A program made the position numbers and the translations under genes. Below are positions 1 to 9,468 of a DNA stretch of 36,858 nt, in pieces (position 1 is the first letter of the stretch; every line of letters starts with the position of its first letter). The DNA comes from an uncultured Clostridia bacterium (GTDB taxonomy: Bacteria > Bacillota > Clostridia > Peptostreptococcales > Anaerovoracaceae), in contig CALZFA010000003.1 in NCBI GenBank assembly GCA_945644815.1, positions 1-36,858 of the forward strand, given 5' to 3'. The notes below the pieces were generated by a model. The model was given only the letters and a program-made list of their open reading frames with translations, ran no database searches and was not told the origin of the DNA.

Positions 1-4
1 CGTC

Positions 5-2452
5 TTGATTATCTGCTACATGCCAATTATGGCGTTCGCAGAGGGATCCGGGACACCCGGCGGCACAGATATTTATGTATCTGCCGGCGGAAATGATGCA
101 GCTGAAGGTACTAAGGCGGATCCTTATGCCTCGCTTGCAAAAGCGGCAGAGGTTGTAAATGCCGGGTCGGAAGAAAACTATACAATCCATGTGCTGAGTG
201 ATTTGATATCGACGGAGTGCGCAAGGTTCTATAATAAAAACGTGACGATAGTCGGAGAAGGCGCAACTGTTCCGGTTGTAAGCCGCGGAGACATTTTTGC
301 TACTCAAAGCGACACTGCACGGAGTTGGTATAATCCGGCAATGATAGAGGTAGGAGGAACCAAAACCGATGGAAGCGAAGATCTCGGCAAAGCGACACTT
401 AGACTTAAGAACATTATTTTAGATGATGCCGGAAAACATATGGGAACAAAATTTGCTTTTGCCAGCACAAGTAATACGACAGGCAATCTTGAGTGTGTGC
501 AGGATGCCATTATTGCTTCTTATAATGGAACCGGAACTATTATTCTTGATGAAGGAGCCACTTTAAAGAATTTTGGTGGAATGACAGCTGTCTATGTTAC
601 CGGTTCGGGCAAGCTGATAATGAAAAACGGAAGCACCATTTGTGATGATGAGAATTTTGCCGCAAGCAACAATAGAAATGGAAAACATGCTGTTTACCTT
701 ATTGGAGCAACCCTTGAAATGGATGAGGGCTCTTCTGTTCAGAACATAAAAAATGCACTGGCAATCAACTCCGAAGGAGCAAAAGTCGTTGTTAACGGAT
801 CAATAAAAGGAATAGATGGAAAGAGCAACCCTGTTGTCCGCGTAGTTAAAAATTCGGAATTCACACTTGGAAGGACGGGTGTTATTGAGAATAATACAAC
901 AGATAATATTGCAACGGCTTATATTCAGTCCGGATCTGTTGCACATATTTATGGAAAAATAATTGGCAACAAGGCTCCTGCGGGCGCTCTGTATATTGTG
1001 ACTAATGGTGGAAGTTCATACGGATATCTATATGATGGTGCTGAGATAATCAACAATGAGAGCACAGGCAAGTACGGCGTGATTGAGGTCCAGCAGGGAG
1101 ATTGCACGTTTACAATGAACGGAGGAACTGTCTCAGTGAATAAGGCTAAGGCCGGTGCCATTCAGGTGAGAAAGGACAATGCAAAGTTCATCATGAACGG
1201 TGGTGTTGTTGATAATAATGAACTTTTACCGGGTGGAACCGGCGATGCAGGGGTCTATGCTACCGGAAGTAGCAATTTGACGATTGAACTGAAAAAAGGT
1301 ACATTGCAAAGTGTTTCTATTGATACAGATTTATTGGGTAAAAAATCAAATGGGCATGTTTATATAGCTGAAGGATTCAACCTTAAAACTGGCTACCTTA
1401 CCACTCGACAGGACGGAAACAAGAGCATAGCTCCATCGGCTGAAAGCTTAGACATTAAACTCAGTAATGCAAGTCCGGACAGCGTTTCAGCTTTAAAAAC
1501 AGACGCGGCAGCAAAAGGTTGGTCAGAGCCATTAGCCACTTTCTGGATGCAGCGCAGCGAAGCGGCAACACTTACCGTTGGCGGATTAAATGATAAAATT
1601 AACAGTAATCTTCCTGTATACGCTATGGCATTACCTGTTGGTGAAGACGGAAAGCCTGAAACAGATGCAGATGTAAAGGTGTATGTATCGCAAATAACTG
1701 GTGAAGGTATTAAACTGACCATTCCTGAAGGGAATACAAACGGATATGCAGTTGCACTTGTGCAGCCGACAGAAGACTTTGGCAATGTTGTAATTACAAC
1801 TGATAAATCAAAAATTGATAAAAACAATGACAAGACTGCAGACGGAAACTATGAGATTCCATATACTGCAACATATAACATGTCTGAAAATCTGAAGAAC
1901 ATTATTGACGGCTCAATAGATTTTATCAAAGATGAAAATTGTGAGTTTACTTTTACCGTTGAGCTGGATAAGCGATTGACTGCTAAATCAGGCGCAGGAG
2001 ACTACAAGTTTACAAGTCCGATTTTTGACCTGGATAAAGTTACCGTAGCTGAGGATGGCAGTACTGTTACTGCAGAGTGCAAGCTGAAGAAGGATTGGGC
2101 TGATCATATCGGTGAGCTGTTAAAGACCCCGATGGTTCTTACAGGAACAGGCGTTTTAGGAGCAGAAGACTTTACCGTAGGTGATACTATTAATACAACC
2201 GGACATATTGAGGTTACAATCAGTGTCGGAAATCTCACCAGCATATATGTTCCTGGCAATGTGTGTCAGACTCTGATGGAAGAAGAAATTATACCGGGAC
2301 CTGGTGACTCGCAAGAGCCGGGCAATACGGATGAAGGTGCACCAAAGACAGGAGATGCAACATCGATGGAACTTCTCATTGGTCTTTTCATGCTGGCTGT
2401 CGCAGCATTAGCAGGAAGCATCTTTTTGAAGAAAAGCTCAACTAAGAAATAA
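5..2452 (+). CDS. Cell-surface protein with right-handed beta-helix/pectin-lyase-like region and C-terminal sortase sorting signal (5' truncated by window edge)
   Basis: 815-aa open frame. The start looks like the end of a signal peptide (LIICYMPIMAFA-EG), so the true start is upstream. Repeated Gly/Asn-rich 'GG..NN' beta-helix-like segments (e.g. TMNGGTVSVNKAKAGAIQV, IMNGGVVDNNE). C-terminus is APKTGD + hydrophobic segment + KKSSTKK. Confidence 0.75.
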   Translation: MIICYMPIMAFAEGSGTPGGTDIYVSAGGNDAAEGTKADPYASLAKAAEVVNAGSEENYTIHVLSDLISTECARFYNKNVTIVGEGATVPVVSRGDIFATQSDTARSWYNPAMIEVGGTKTDGSEDLGKATLRLKNIILDDAGKHMGTKFAFASTSNTTGNLECVQDAIIASYNGTGTIILDEGATLKNFGGMTAVYVTGSGKLIMKNGSTICDDENFAASNNRNGKHAVYLIGATLEMDEGSSVQNIKNALAINSEGAKVVVNGSIKGIDGKSNPVVRVVKNSEFTLGRTGVIENNTTDNIATAYIQSGSVAHIYGKIIGNKAPAGALYIVTNGGSSYGYLYDGAEIINNESTGKYGVIEVQQGDCTFTMNGGTVSVNKAKAGAIQVRKDNAKFIMNGGVVDNNELLPGGTGDAGVYATGSSNLTIELKKGTLQSVSIDTDLLGKKSNGHVYIAEGFNLKTGYLTTRQDGNKSIAPSAESLDIKLSNASPDSVSALKTDAAAKGWSEPLATFWMQRSEAATLTVGGLNDKINSNLPVYAMALPVGEDGKPETDADVKVYVSQITGEGIKLTIPEGNTNGYAVALVQPTEDFGNVVITTDKSKIDKNNDKTADGNYEIPYTATYNMSENLKNIIDGSIDFIKDENCEFTFTVELDKRLTAKSGAGDYKFTSPIFDLDKVTVAEDGSTVTAECKLKKDWADHIGELLKTPMVLTGTGVLGAEDFTVGDTINTTGHIEVTISVGNLTSIYVPGNVCQTLMEEEIIPGPGDSQEPGNTDEGAPKTGDATSMELLIGLFMLAVAALAGSIFLKKSSTKK

Positions 2453-2522
2453 GGCTTAAAGAATTTTTTGCAAAATATACTTCATAAAACTACAGAAAAG
2501 CATGTTATAACAATATGTATGA

Positions 2523-2559
2523 AAGAACCCGTCTTGCGAAAAGGCATGCGGGTTCTTTT
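2523..2559 (+). terminator. Rho-independent terminator after surface protein
   Basis: Inverted repeat aagaacccg (2523-2531) / cgggttctt (2549-2557) followed by T-rich sequence. Confidence 0.7.
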
Positions 2560-2721
2560 GTATTCAAAGTTAATCGTGGCAATCGGAGTTTTGGGTTGCC
2601 TGTTGCAATACTGTGCCTTTATCCCATGGCGTAAATACGACAGTTAATTGATAGCGGAACCGGATTCAAGTGTTTTTGATTGTGGAAATTAAATAAAGGA
2701 GAGAAAACTGTAAAAAAATGC

Positions 2722-2750
2722 TTGTAATAATTTTACATTAATTATATAAT
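2722..2750 (+). promoter_or_regulatory. Sigma-A-type promoter for the ParA/MinD-like gene
   Basis: TTGTAA (2722-2727), 17-bp spacer, TATAAT (2745-2750), about 30 bp upstream of the ATG at 2780. Confidence 0.65.
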
Positions 2751-2779
2751 AGTGAAAAGAACCTGCTTGGGAGGAAATT

Positions 2780-3520
2780 ATGGAGAGGTTGTTTTTTCGC
2801 GGAAGCATAAAGCCGGACTGTGAAACTTCGGCAGCAGGAGTTATGCTGGACAGACAGAAGTATGTTATAGGTGTTACAGGCATAGGAGCAGGTGCGGGAG
2901 CCACTTTCACAGCCATGGGAATGGCATTCATAATGGGAAAGATGACTTCGGGAGTGACATACCTGGAGGGGCAGCCTCACAGGAAGGACTGTGTTTCACC
3001 ATACAGACTGCTGGCGGTGGACAGAACTTTCAGGCACATAGCAGAAAAAGACAGGAGGCCTGCAGCAAGACTGACTTTATATAAAAAAGTAAACTGGCAG
3101 ATTTACAAGCCCTGGGAGCAGGAAGACGGGAGCTGTTTTCAGGACTACAGGCAGGCAGTGGGAAAAATAATAATAGTGGACAATCCTTACTGCTTTGATG
3201 ACCTTGACCTTGTGGTTGCCGTTGTAGATCCTTTCCCGCCCGCGGTTTCAGCAGGCCTTGAAACCTTCGGAATGCTCAGGCGGTTTCATGATAAGGAGAG
3301 TGCTGCGCGCAGGAAAGTTATCTGGCTTCTAAATAAATCCGACGGAAGCGTGGCCCGTCGTGAAACAGAGAAATACCTGAAGATTAAATTTGATTTTGAG
3401 CAGAGGTTAATTCCGCAGGAGATTTTTTACAGATCGGCTTACAGCTGTACACAGCCCTTTTTTATGTATGAAGCAGAGGGTCTGAGCAGCATGGCACTTA
3501 GTATCCTTGAGGAGATATAG
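2780..3520 (+). CDS. MinD/ParA (TadZ-like) P-loop family protein with degenerate Walker A
   Basis: RBS gggagg upstream. N-terminal beta-strand + loop 'VIGVTGIGAGAGATFTAMGMAF', Walker-B-like 'KIIIVDNP', then 'DLVVAVVDPFPPAV' and 'VIWLLNKSD', consistent with a SIMIBI/MinD fold. Confidence 0.55.
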   Translation: MERLFFRGSIKPDCETSAAGVMLDRQKYVIGVTGIGAGAGATFTAMGMAFIMGKMTSGVTYLEGQPHRKDCVSPYRLLAVDRTFRHIAEKDRRPAARLTLYKKVNWQIYKPWEQEDGSCFQDYRQAVGKIIIVDNPYCFDDLDLVVAVVDPFPPAVSAGLETFGMLRRFHDKESAARRKVIWLLNKSDGSVARRETEKYLKIKFDFEQRLIPQEIFYRSAYSCTQPFFMYEAEGLSSMALSILEEI

Positions 3521-3624
3521 ATCACACCCATATTTTACTATTTAATTTTTTGTCGAAATGTAGTATAATACTCATATATGTATGATAATTTGTCAAAATG
3601 TGGATATACAACCGGGGGAAAACA

Positions 3625-4320
3625 ATGATTACTTTTGATCACGTTACTAAAAAATACCGTACCAATATCGGCTTGGACGATGTCAGTGTACATATAAATA
3701 AAGGGGACTTTGTCTTTCTGGTAGGTCCCAGCGGAGCAGGCAAATCCACCTTTATCAAGCTGATCTTAAAGGAGATAAATGCCGACCGTGGAACCATAAA
3801 GGTTGGAGACTTTAAAGTGACCAATCTTTCCAACAGGGAGATACCTATGTTTCGGCGTAAGGTGGGGACAGTATTTCAGGATTTCAGGCTGCTGCCAAAG
3901 AAGACAGTCTTTGAAAATGTGGCTTTTGCCATGGAGGTTCTCCATAAGCCTCAAAGACAGATAAGAAAGCAGGTGCCTCAGATTCTCAGTCTGGTGGGAA
4001 TAAGTGACAAGGCTCACAAATATCCTGACGAGCTTTCTGCAGGAGAGCAGCAGAGGGTAGCTATCGCCAGAGCAATTATAAACAATCCGGCAGTGCTTAT
4101 TGCCGATGAGCCTACAGGAAATCTTGATCCTAACACTGCGTGGGAAATTATGGATCTCCTTGACCAGATCAACATGAGAGGAACTACCATTGTAATGGTA
4201 ACTCATGCCAAGGATATAGTGGATAAGATGAAAAAGCGTGTAATTGCAATAGAACGGGGCCGCATTGTCAGAGACGAGCAGGGTCAGTATGGATATAGGG
4301 GGGAGCAAAGGTTTGAATAG
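3625..4320 (+). CDS. ftsE: Cell division ATP-binding protein FtsE
   Basis: ABC ATPase: Walker A GPSGAGKST, signature LSAGEQQR, Walker B VLIADEPTG, FtsE-like 'FRRKVGTVFQDFRLLP'. Start ATG at 3625 behind gggggaa RBS (ORF track begins at 3598). Confidence 0.93.
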   Translation: MITFDHVTKKYRTNIGLDDVSVHINKGDFVFLVGPSGAGKSTFIKLILKEINADRGTIKVGDFKVTNLSNREIPMFRRKVGTVFQDFRLLPKKTVFENVAFAMEVLHKPQRQIRKQVPQILSLVGISDKAHKYPDELSAGEQQRVAIARAIINNPAVLIADEPTGNLDPNTAWEIMDLLDQINMRGTTIVMVTHAKDIVDKMKKRVIAIERGRIVRDEQGQYGYRGEQRFE

Positions 4321-5203
4321 TTTATTTTATAATATAAAGCAGGGCTTTGTTCAGATTTTCCGTAATCGGGGGATGAGCCTGGCATCCATATTTTCTATAG
4401 TTGCCATGCTGCTGATACTTGGCCTTTTCTTCGTAATTACGGTGAATATCAATCTTTTTACAGAGGTTGTAAAGCAGGACTACGACCAGGTGGAGGTTTT
4501 CCTTCTTGATGAAACCACCGAGGCCGATGCCCGGCAGCTTATTGCTGAAATAGAAAAACAGAAAGGTGTAAGCGGAGCAGAGTACAGGAGCAAGGATGAG
4601 GCTCTTGAAATTCTTAAACAGCGCTGGGGAGAAAGCGGATATCTGCTGGACTCTCTGGGAAACAATCCGCTGCCGGCTTCCATACTTATAAGTGTGGATT
4701 CCCTTGACAATGCCGGTGCTGTGGCCAGATTCGCGGGAAATCTTGATGGAGTGGACGATATTCAGTACTATCAGGAGACTGTGGACAAGCTGACTAAGAT
4801 TACCAGATTCCTTCAGATAGGGGCGCTTGTTATAATGATTTTCCTTGTGGTGGTCTCCGTTGTGGTGGTCTCCAACACCGTAAAGCTTACCGTATTTGCC
4901 CGTGCAAAGGAGATACGGATTATGAAGTATGTGGGTGCTACCAACTGGTTTATAAGGGGGCCTTTCCTGGCGGAAGGAATTATTATCGGAGTACTGGCAG
5001 CCCTGATTTCTACAGGTCTGATTGCCCTTATTTACTCTAAAATAATTGAGAGCATAGGTACGCAGGTTATGGCTATTGTATCAAGTCCGCTGATTTCTGC
5101 GTCGTATATGACTGTTAATATGGTTATAATCTTTGTCGCACTGGGGGCAAGCATCGGCGCCTGGGGCAGCATTATTTCCATGAGAAGATTCCTGGACACA
5201 TAG
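4313..5203 (+). CDS. ftsX: Cell division protein FtsX (permease-like)
   Basis: Immediately follows ftsE; 4-TM FtsX-like architecture ('IKQGFVQIFRNRGMSLASIFSI', 'RAKEIRIMKYVGATNWFIRGPFLAEG'). TTG at 4313 behind gggggagcaaagg is the likely start; the ORF track's 4265 start lies inside ftsE. Confidence 0.9.
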   Translation: MNSLFYNIKQGFVQIFRNRGMSLASIFSIVAMLLILGLFFVITVNINLFTEVVKQDYDQVEVFLLDETTEADARQLIAEIEKQKGVSGAEYRSKDEALEILKQRWGESGYLLDSLGNNPLPASILISVDSLDNAGAVARFAGNLDGVDDIQYYQETVDKLTKITRFLQIGALVIMIFLVVVSVVVVSNTVKLTVFARAKEIRIMKYVGATNWFIRGPFLAEGIIIGVLAALISTGLIALIYSKIIESIGTQVMAIVSSPLISASYMTVNMVIIFVALGASIGAWGSIISMRRFLDT

Positions 5204-5223
5204 AATTATTAAAGGGGGTTGAA

Positions 5224-6273
5224 ATGATGAAGAAAAAAAGCCTGATATTGATGCTTATAGCCATGCTGACCTTCACCGTGTGCGGGGCGGGTCTTGCATT
5301 TGCAGCCACTGAGGGCGAACTGAGAAATGAGCTTGATGGAGTGGAGACAGCGCAGGACGAGCTGAGCAAAAAAATGGCTCAGTTGGAAAAAGACATTAAA
5401 GAGCTGCAGAAAAAAGTTGACAACCTTAACTACCTGATAAATCAGACTGCTGAAGAGATAAGCAGCACAGAGCAGAGGATTCAGAAAAAAGAAAAGGAAA
5501 TGACGGAGCGGGAGGACACCCTTAATGAGAGACTTAAGGTAATGTATAAGAACGGCTCTGTGGGCTTTGTGGATATTCTGCTGGGTTCAAGCAGCATTTC
5601 CGAATTTGTTTCCAATGTAGAGATAATCCAGAAAATATATAAGAATGATATGGATGTTCTGGACACTCTGAAAAAAGAACATGAGGAGCTTACGGAGATA
5701 AAGGCTTCTCTGGAAGAAAAAAAAGCTACGCTGGCCGCCCGGAAGACTGACCTTGCAGCAGAAAAGACATCATTGGATGCCAAAAAGAAGGAGTTTGAAG
5801 CCGAGGAGGACAAGCTTAAGGCAGAGGCAGACAGACTTACGGCAGAGATAATTAATCTCATGGATAAGGACAGCCCTTATGTAGGCGGTGAGTTTACATG
5901 GCCTTGTCCTGCCAGCAGATATATTTCCTCTTCCTTTGGGAACAGACTTCATCCTACTCTCAATGTGTGGAAATTCCATACGGGTATTGATATAGGATGT
6001 TCTGCGGGCAAGAACATTGTGGCTGCCGCATCGGGCAAGGTAATAATGTCTCAGTGGTACGGCGGTTACGGAAACTGCGTAATGATCGACCACGGCGGCG
6101 GGATAGTTACTCTTTACGGACATGCTTCCAAGCTTTTGGTGAGCAAGGGACAGGTAGTAAAACAGGGGCAGGTTATTGCACTGGTAGGATCAACAGGCCG
6201 CTCCACGGGACCTCATCTGCACTTTGAAGTTCGTAAAAACGGTCAATACATAGATCCTATGAGTTACTTTTAA
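5224..6273 (+). CDS. Murein hydrolase activator / M23 peptidase with N-terminal coiled coil (EnvC/PcsB-like position next to FtsEX)
   Basis: Signal peptide, long coiled coil, C-terminal LytM/M23 domain with HTGIDIG...GYGNCVMIDHGGGIVTLYGHAS...GSTGRSTGPHLHFEVRKNG. Confidence 0.9.
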   Translation: MMKKKSLILMLIAMLTFTVCGAGLAFAATEGELRNELDGVETAQDELSKKMAQLEKDIKELQKKVDNLNYLINQTAEEISSTEQRIQKKEKEMTEREDTLNERLKVMYKNGSVGFVDILLGSSSISEFVSNVEIIQKIYKNDMDVLDTLKKEHEELTEIKASLEEKKATLAARKTDLAAEKTSLDAKKKEFEAEEDKLKAEADRLTAEIINLMDKDSPYVGGEFTWPCPASRYISSSFGNRLHPTLNVWKFHTGIDIGCSAGKNIVAAASGKVIMSQWYGGYGNCVMIDHGGGIVTLYGHASKLLVSKGQVVKQGQVIALVGSTGRSTGPHLHFEVRKNGQYIDPMSYF

Positions 6274-6281
6274 GGCAAGCC

Positions 6282-7937
6282 ATGAAATTAAATCCGATTA
6301 TTATAAAACTACTGAATAACAGAGGTATTGTAAGAGAAGAGGAAATAAAGGAATTTCTTTCGGATAAGCCTCAGAAAACATATGACCCATCCCTGCTGAA
6401 GGACATTTCGGCGGGGGTGGATTTAATATTGTCTGAAATTAAAAAAGGAACTCGAATCTGCATTTATGGCGACTACGATGCAGACGGTATAACTTCCACG
6501 TCTCTTATGCTCAGCGTGCTGAGTCATCTCATGCCCAAGGGGAAGCTTGACTACTACATACCATCCAGATTTGAAGAAGGCTATGGCCTTAATATGGATG
6601 CCGTAGAGAACATTGCTCATAAAGGTGCAGGGCTGATCATAACAGTTGACTGCGGAAGTGTTTCTGCCGAAGAAGTAGGGTATGCGCAGGATTTGGGGAT
6701 GAAGGTGGTGGTGACGGATCATCACAACATTACGGATAAAATGGCGGACTGCCTGCTTATCAACCCTAAAAGGCCGGGAAACTCATATCCTTTCTGCGGC
6801 CTTTCAGGCTGCGGCGTTGCCTTTAAGACAGCTCAGATGATACAGCAGAAAGCAGGACTTCCCAAATGGGTTCTTACAGAGGTTCTGGATCTGGTGGCAA
6901 TCGGGACTATAGGCGATATCATGCCTCTGGTGGACGAAAACAGAACCATGGTCAAGTTTGGGCTTAAGATGATAAACACGGGCAAAAGGCCCGGTCTGAG
7001 GAAGCTTATAGAAGGGGCCGGACTCAGGGTAGGAACCATTACTTCAGAAAATGTGGGATATGTTATCGTGCCCCACCTCAATGCCAGCGGCAGGATTGAG
7101 GACGCATCCAGGGCTGTACGGCTTCTGACTGCGGAGGAAGGCGACGAAGATATAGATACCATCGTGGAAGATCTGTTATATAAAAACCGGGAAAGAAAGA
7201 GACTTCAGGCAGAGGCATACAAATCCTGCACTGCAGATCTTGACCCATCCGATCTCAAGGACTTTCTGCTCATCGAGTCAAAAGACACTCATGAGGGAAT
7301 TGCGGGAATAGCCTGTGGACGGATTAAAGATACATATTACCGGCCTGCAGCGATTCTCACGCCCACGGGGAGCGGCGGAGAACTTCTTAAGGGGACCGGC
7401 AGAAGCATTGAAGGAGTTAATCTATATGAACTTTTGAAAAAGTACGAAAGGCTTTTTGAAAAATTCGGAGGTCATGGGGCAGCCTGCGGCTTTACAATGA
7501 GAAAGGAAAACCTGAAACTTTTGCGAGACGGTCTACTTGAAGATATGGCAAAGCTTTCTTCTGAAAATCCGGAGCTTTTTATAAAAAAATATCCTGTGGA
7601 TATGGAGCTCAAAATAGAGGATATGGATATTGCATTTGCGCAGCAGCTTGATCTTATGGCACCTTTTGGGAGCGGAAACCCAAAACCTTCTTTTGAACTT
7701 GCCGACGTTATTATAAACGATGTGAGATTTATGGGGAATGAAAATCAGCATGTGAAATTTACGGCTTACGACCGACAGGGAAAAAATATTCAATGTGTAC
7801 TTTTTAATCATGCGGCGGAGTATGGCATGCTCTGCTATACAAAAAGACCTTGCAGCCTCATCGGACACCTTGAATGTCAGCAGTGGCAGGGGGCGAAGCG
7901 ACTCCAGTTTATGGTTGATAAAATTAAGTTTGACTAA
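6282..7937 (+). CDS. recJ: Single-stranded-DNA-specific exonuclease RecJ (short form)
   Basis: DHH motifs: IYGDYDADGITST, VTDHH, LNASGRIEDASRAV, KFGGHGAACGFTM; C-terminal OB-like region. Confidence 0.9.
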   Translation: MKLNPIIIKLLNNRGIVREEEIKEFLSDKPQKTYDPSLLKDISAGVDLILSEIKKGTRICIYGDYDADGITSTSLMLSVLSHLMPKGKLDYYIPSRFEEGYGLNMDAVENIAHKGAGLIITVDCGSVSAEEVGYAQDLGMKVVVTDHHNITDKMADCLLINPKRPGNSYPFCGLSGCGVAFKTAQMIQQKAGLPKWVLTEVLDLVAIGTIGDIMPLVDENRTMVKFGLKMINTGKRPGLRKLIEGAGLRVGTITSENVGYVIVPHLNASGRIEDASRAVRLLTAEEGDEDIDTIVEDLLYKNRERKRLQAEAYKSCTADLDPSDLKDFLLIESKDTHEGIAGIACGRIKDTYYRPAAILTPTGSGGELLKGTGRSIEGVNLYELLKKYERLFEKFGGHGAACGFTMRKENLKLLRDGLLEDMAKLSSENPELFIKKYPVDMELKIEDMDIAFAQQLDLMAPFGSGNPKPSFELADVIINDVRFMGNENQHVKFTAYDRQGKNIQCVLFNHAAEYGMLCYTKRPCSLIGHLECQQWQGAKRLQFMVDKIKFD

Positions 7938-7958
7938 ATTTGGCAGCGATGATATAAT
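7930..7958 (+). promoter_or_regulatory. Sigma-A-type promoter for YerC/TrpR-like gene
   Basis: TTGACT (7930-7935), 17-bp spacer, TATAAT (7953-7958); the -35 overlaps the last codons and stop of recJ. Confidence 0.75.
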
Positions 7959-7983
7959 TAAGCTAAGTTCAGGAGGAAAAGCT

Positions 7984-8283
7984 ATGGCATACGAATCAAA
8001 GTTTAAAAGAGATGACATTGATGAATTATTTGATGCAGTGCTGACACTGGAGGACCGCGAGGACTGCTACAGGTTTTTTGAGGATATCTGCACTATCAAT
8101 GAAATACATGCGATTGCGCAGAGACTGCAGGTGGCCAAGCTGCTTTCAGAAAAAAAGACTTACAGCGAAATTGAATCCATTACTAAGGCTTCAACGGCGA
8201 CAATCAGCAGAATCAATAAGTGTCTGGTATATGGCGCCGACGGATACAAGAAAGTTTTGGAGAGACTTAAAAATAAGAAATAA
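7984..8283 (+). CDS. YerC/YecD family TrpR-related protein
   Basis: MAYESKFKRDDIDELFDAVLTLEDREDCYRFFEDICTINEIHAIAQRLQVAKLLSEKKTYSEIESITKASTATISRINKCL, typical of the YerC/TrpR family; RBS aggagg upstream of ATG 7984. Confidence 0.9.
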   Translation: MAYESKFKRDDIDELFDAVLTLEDREDCYRFFEDICTINEIHAIAQRLQVAKLLSEKKTYSEIESITKASTATISRINKCLVYGADGYKKVLERLKNKK

Positions 8284-8298
8284 AAGATTGAACCTGGA

Positions 8299-8326
8299 GA
8301 ACGCCGCCGGCGTTCTTTGCTTTTTT
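8299..8326 (+). terminator. Rho-independent terminator after YerC-like gene
   Basis: gaacgcc-gcc-ggcgttc stem (8299-8315) followed by tttgctttttt. Confidence 0.75.
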
Positions 8327-8355
8327 GCGGATAAAAGCAGGTGGAGAGGAAAAGA

Positions 8356-8934
8356 ATGAAATATAAGGTTTTTGTCTGTGATCTTGACGGCAGTAAATGT
8401 GACCCCAAGGCAGTGAGCAGGCAGCTTTGTGCCGCTGCGGTAAATGCTTACTGCCGTATGGAGGGTATTGAAATTCCGTTAAAGAAGGAGGTCGAAGGTT
8501 TCGTTCCGGAAGACTTTCTTGAGGGAGAAAAAGGTAAGCCATATTTAAAAGGTCATCCGGTGCATTTTAATGTGAGCCATTCAGAATTATTGTGGCTGTG
8601 TATGGTGGGAGAATCTCCTTGTGGAATAGATATACAGCAGGAAAAAGATTGCGGCTATGAAAGGATAGCTGAGCGTCATTTTAATGAGGCAGAGCAGTTA
8701 TATGTCAAGCGAGAGGGTATTTCCGGCTTTTTTAAGCTGTGGACTGTCAAGGAGGCCTACGGAAAATACACCGGACAGGGCTTTTACGGTGAGATGCCAT
8801 CCTTTGTCACTGAAAACGGCAGCATTGTGACCCAAGCAGGTGACGCTTTTATACGCGAAATAGAAATTGGCCCCGGGATTTACTGTGCCTGCTGTACGGA
8901 GGGAAAAGATGATGAAATCCAGTTTATCGGATAA
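8356..8934 (+). CDS. 4'-phosphopantetheinyl transferase superfamily protein (Sfp-type)
   Basis: Motifs 'HPVHFNVSHSE', 'PCGIDIQQ', 'FFKLWTVKEAYGKYTGQGF'. Confidence 0.88.
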   Translation: MKYKVFVCDLDGSKCDPKAVSRQLCAAAVNAYCRMEGIEIPLKKEVEGFVPEDFLEGEKGKPYLKGHPVHFNVSHSELLWLCMVGESPCGIDIQQEKDCGYERIAERHFNEAEQLYVKREGISGFFKLWTVKEAYGKYTGQGFYGEMPSFVTENGSIVTQAGDAFIREIEIGPGIYCACCTEGKDDEIQFIG

Positions 8935-9451
8935 TAATAAAGACAGGAATCAAATTGTGGATCAGGCACGGCAGGCAGCACTTCGAAAGCTTTCAGCAGG
9001 TGAGAGGACAGAAAAGGAGGTTTTGGATTTTTTGTGCGGCAAAGGCTGCACGGCTGAGGAAGCAGCCCAAATTACCCATGAATTCAGTGAGTGGGGCTAT
9101 ATAGATGACAAAAAATACTGCCGCAGATACTTTGAGTATGGCAGAAGCAAAGGAAAAGCCACAGCCAGAATAATCAGAGAACTTGCTCAGAAGGGTATTT
9201 CATCTGATAAAGCCCGGGAGGTGCTTTCGGATATGAAAAATAATGACCATGAAAGCAGCCTGACAGATGACAGAGACACTGCACTGACTGTGGGAATGAA
9301 GATGGCTGCCAATCAGGCGGACATGGGGAAACTCATCGACGACAAGTTTCTGGCCCGCGTGGGAAGGAGACTTGCAGGCCTGGGATATGACAGCAGCACC
9401 TGCTACTACGTTATAGGCAGGGTAAGAGCAGCGGCAGATAAAGACGATTGA
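8909..9451 (+). CDS. recX: RecX family regulatory protein
   Basis: RecX-like repeats: 'ALRKLSAGERTEKEVLDFLCGKGCTAEEAAQITHEFSEWGYIDDKKYCRRYFEYGRSKGKATARIIRELAQKGIS'. ATG at 8909 behind gggaaaag; overlaps PPTase 3' end. Confidence 0.8.
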   Translation: MMKSSLSDNNKDRNQIVDQARQAALRKLSAGERTEKEVLDFLCGKGCTAEEAAQITHEFSEWGYIDDKKYCRRYFEYGRSKGKATARIIRELAQKGISSDKAREVLSDMKNNDHESSLTDDRDTALTVGMKMAANQADMGKLIDDKFLARVGRRLAGLGYDSSTCYYVIGRVRAAADKDD

Positions 9452-9468
9452 AAAGTGAGAAATACAGA

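Noticed and set aside
1393-1833. 146-aa minus-strand ORF inside the surface protein gene
   Set aside because: Fully antisense to a coherent coding frame, low-complexity translation, no RBS or recognisable domain.
3766-4308. 180-aa minus-strand ORF opposite ftsE
   Set aside because: Shadow frame of a strongly conserved gene; the product resembles no family.
8078-8359. 93-aa alternative-frame ORF over the YerC-like gene
   Set aside because: Overlaps YerC-like gene and its terminator in a different frame; Arg-rich shadow translation.
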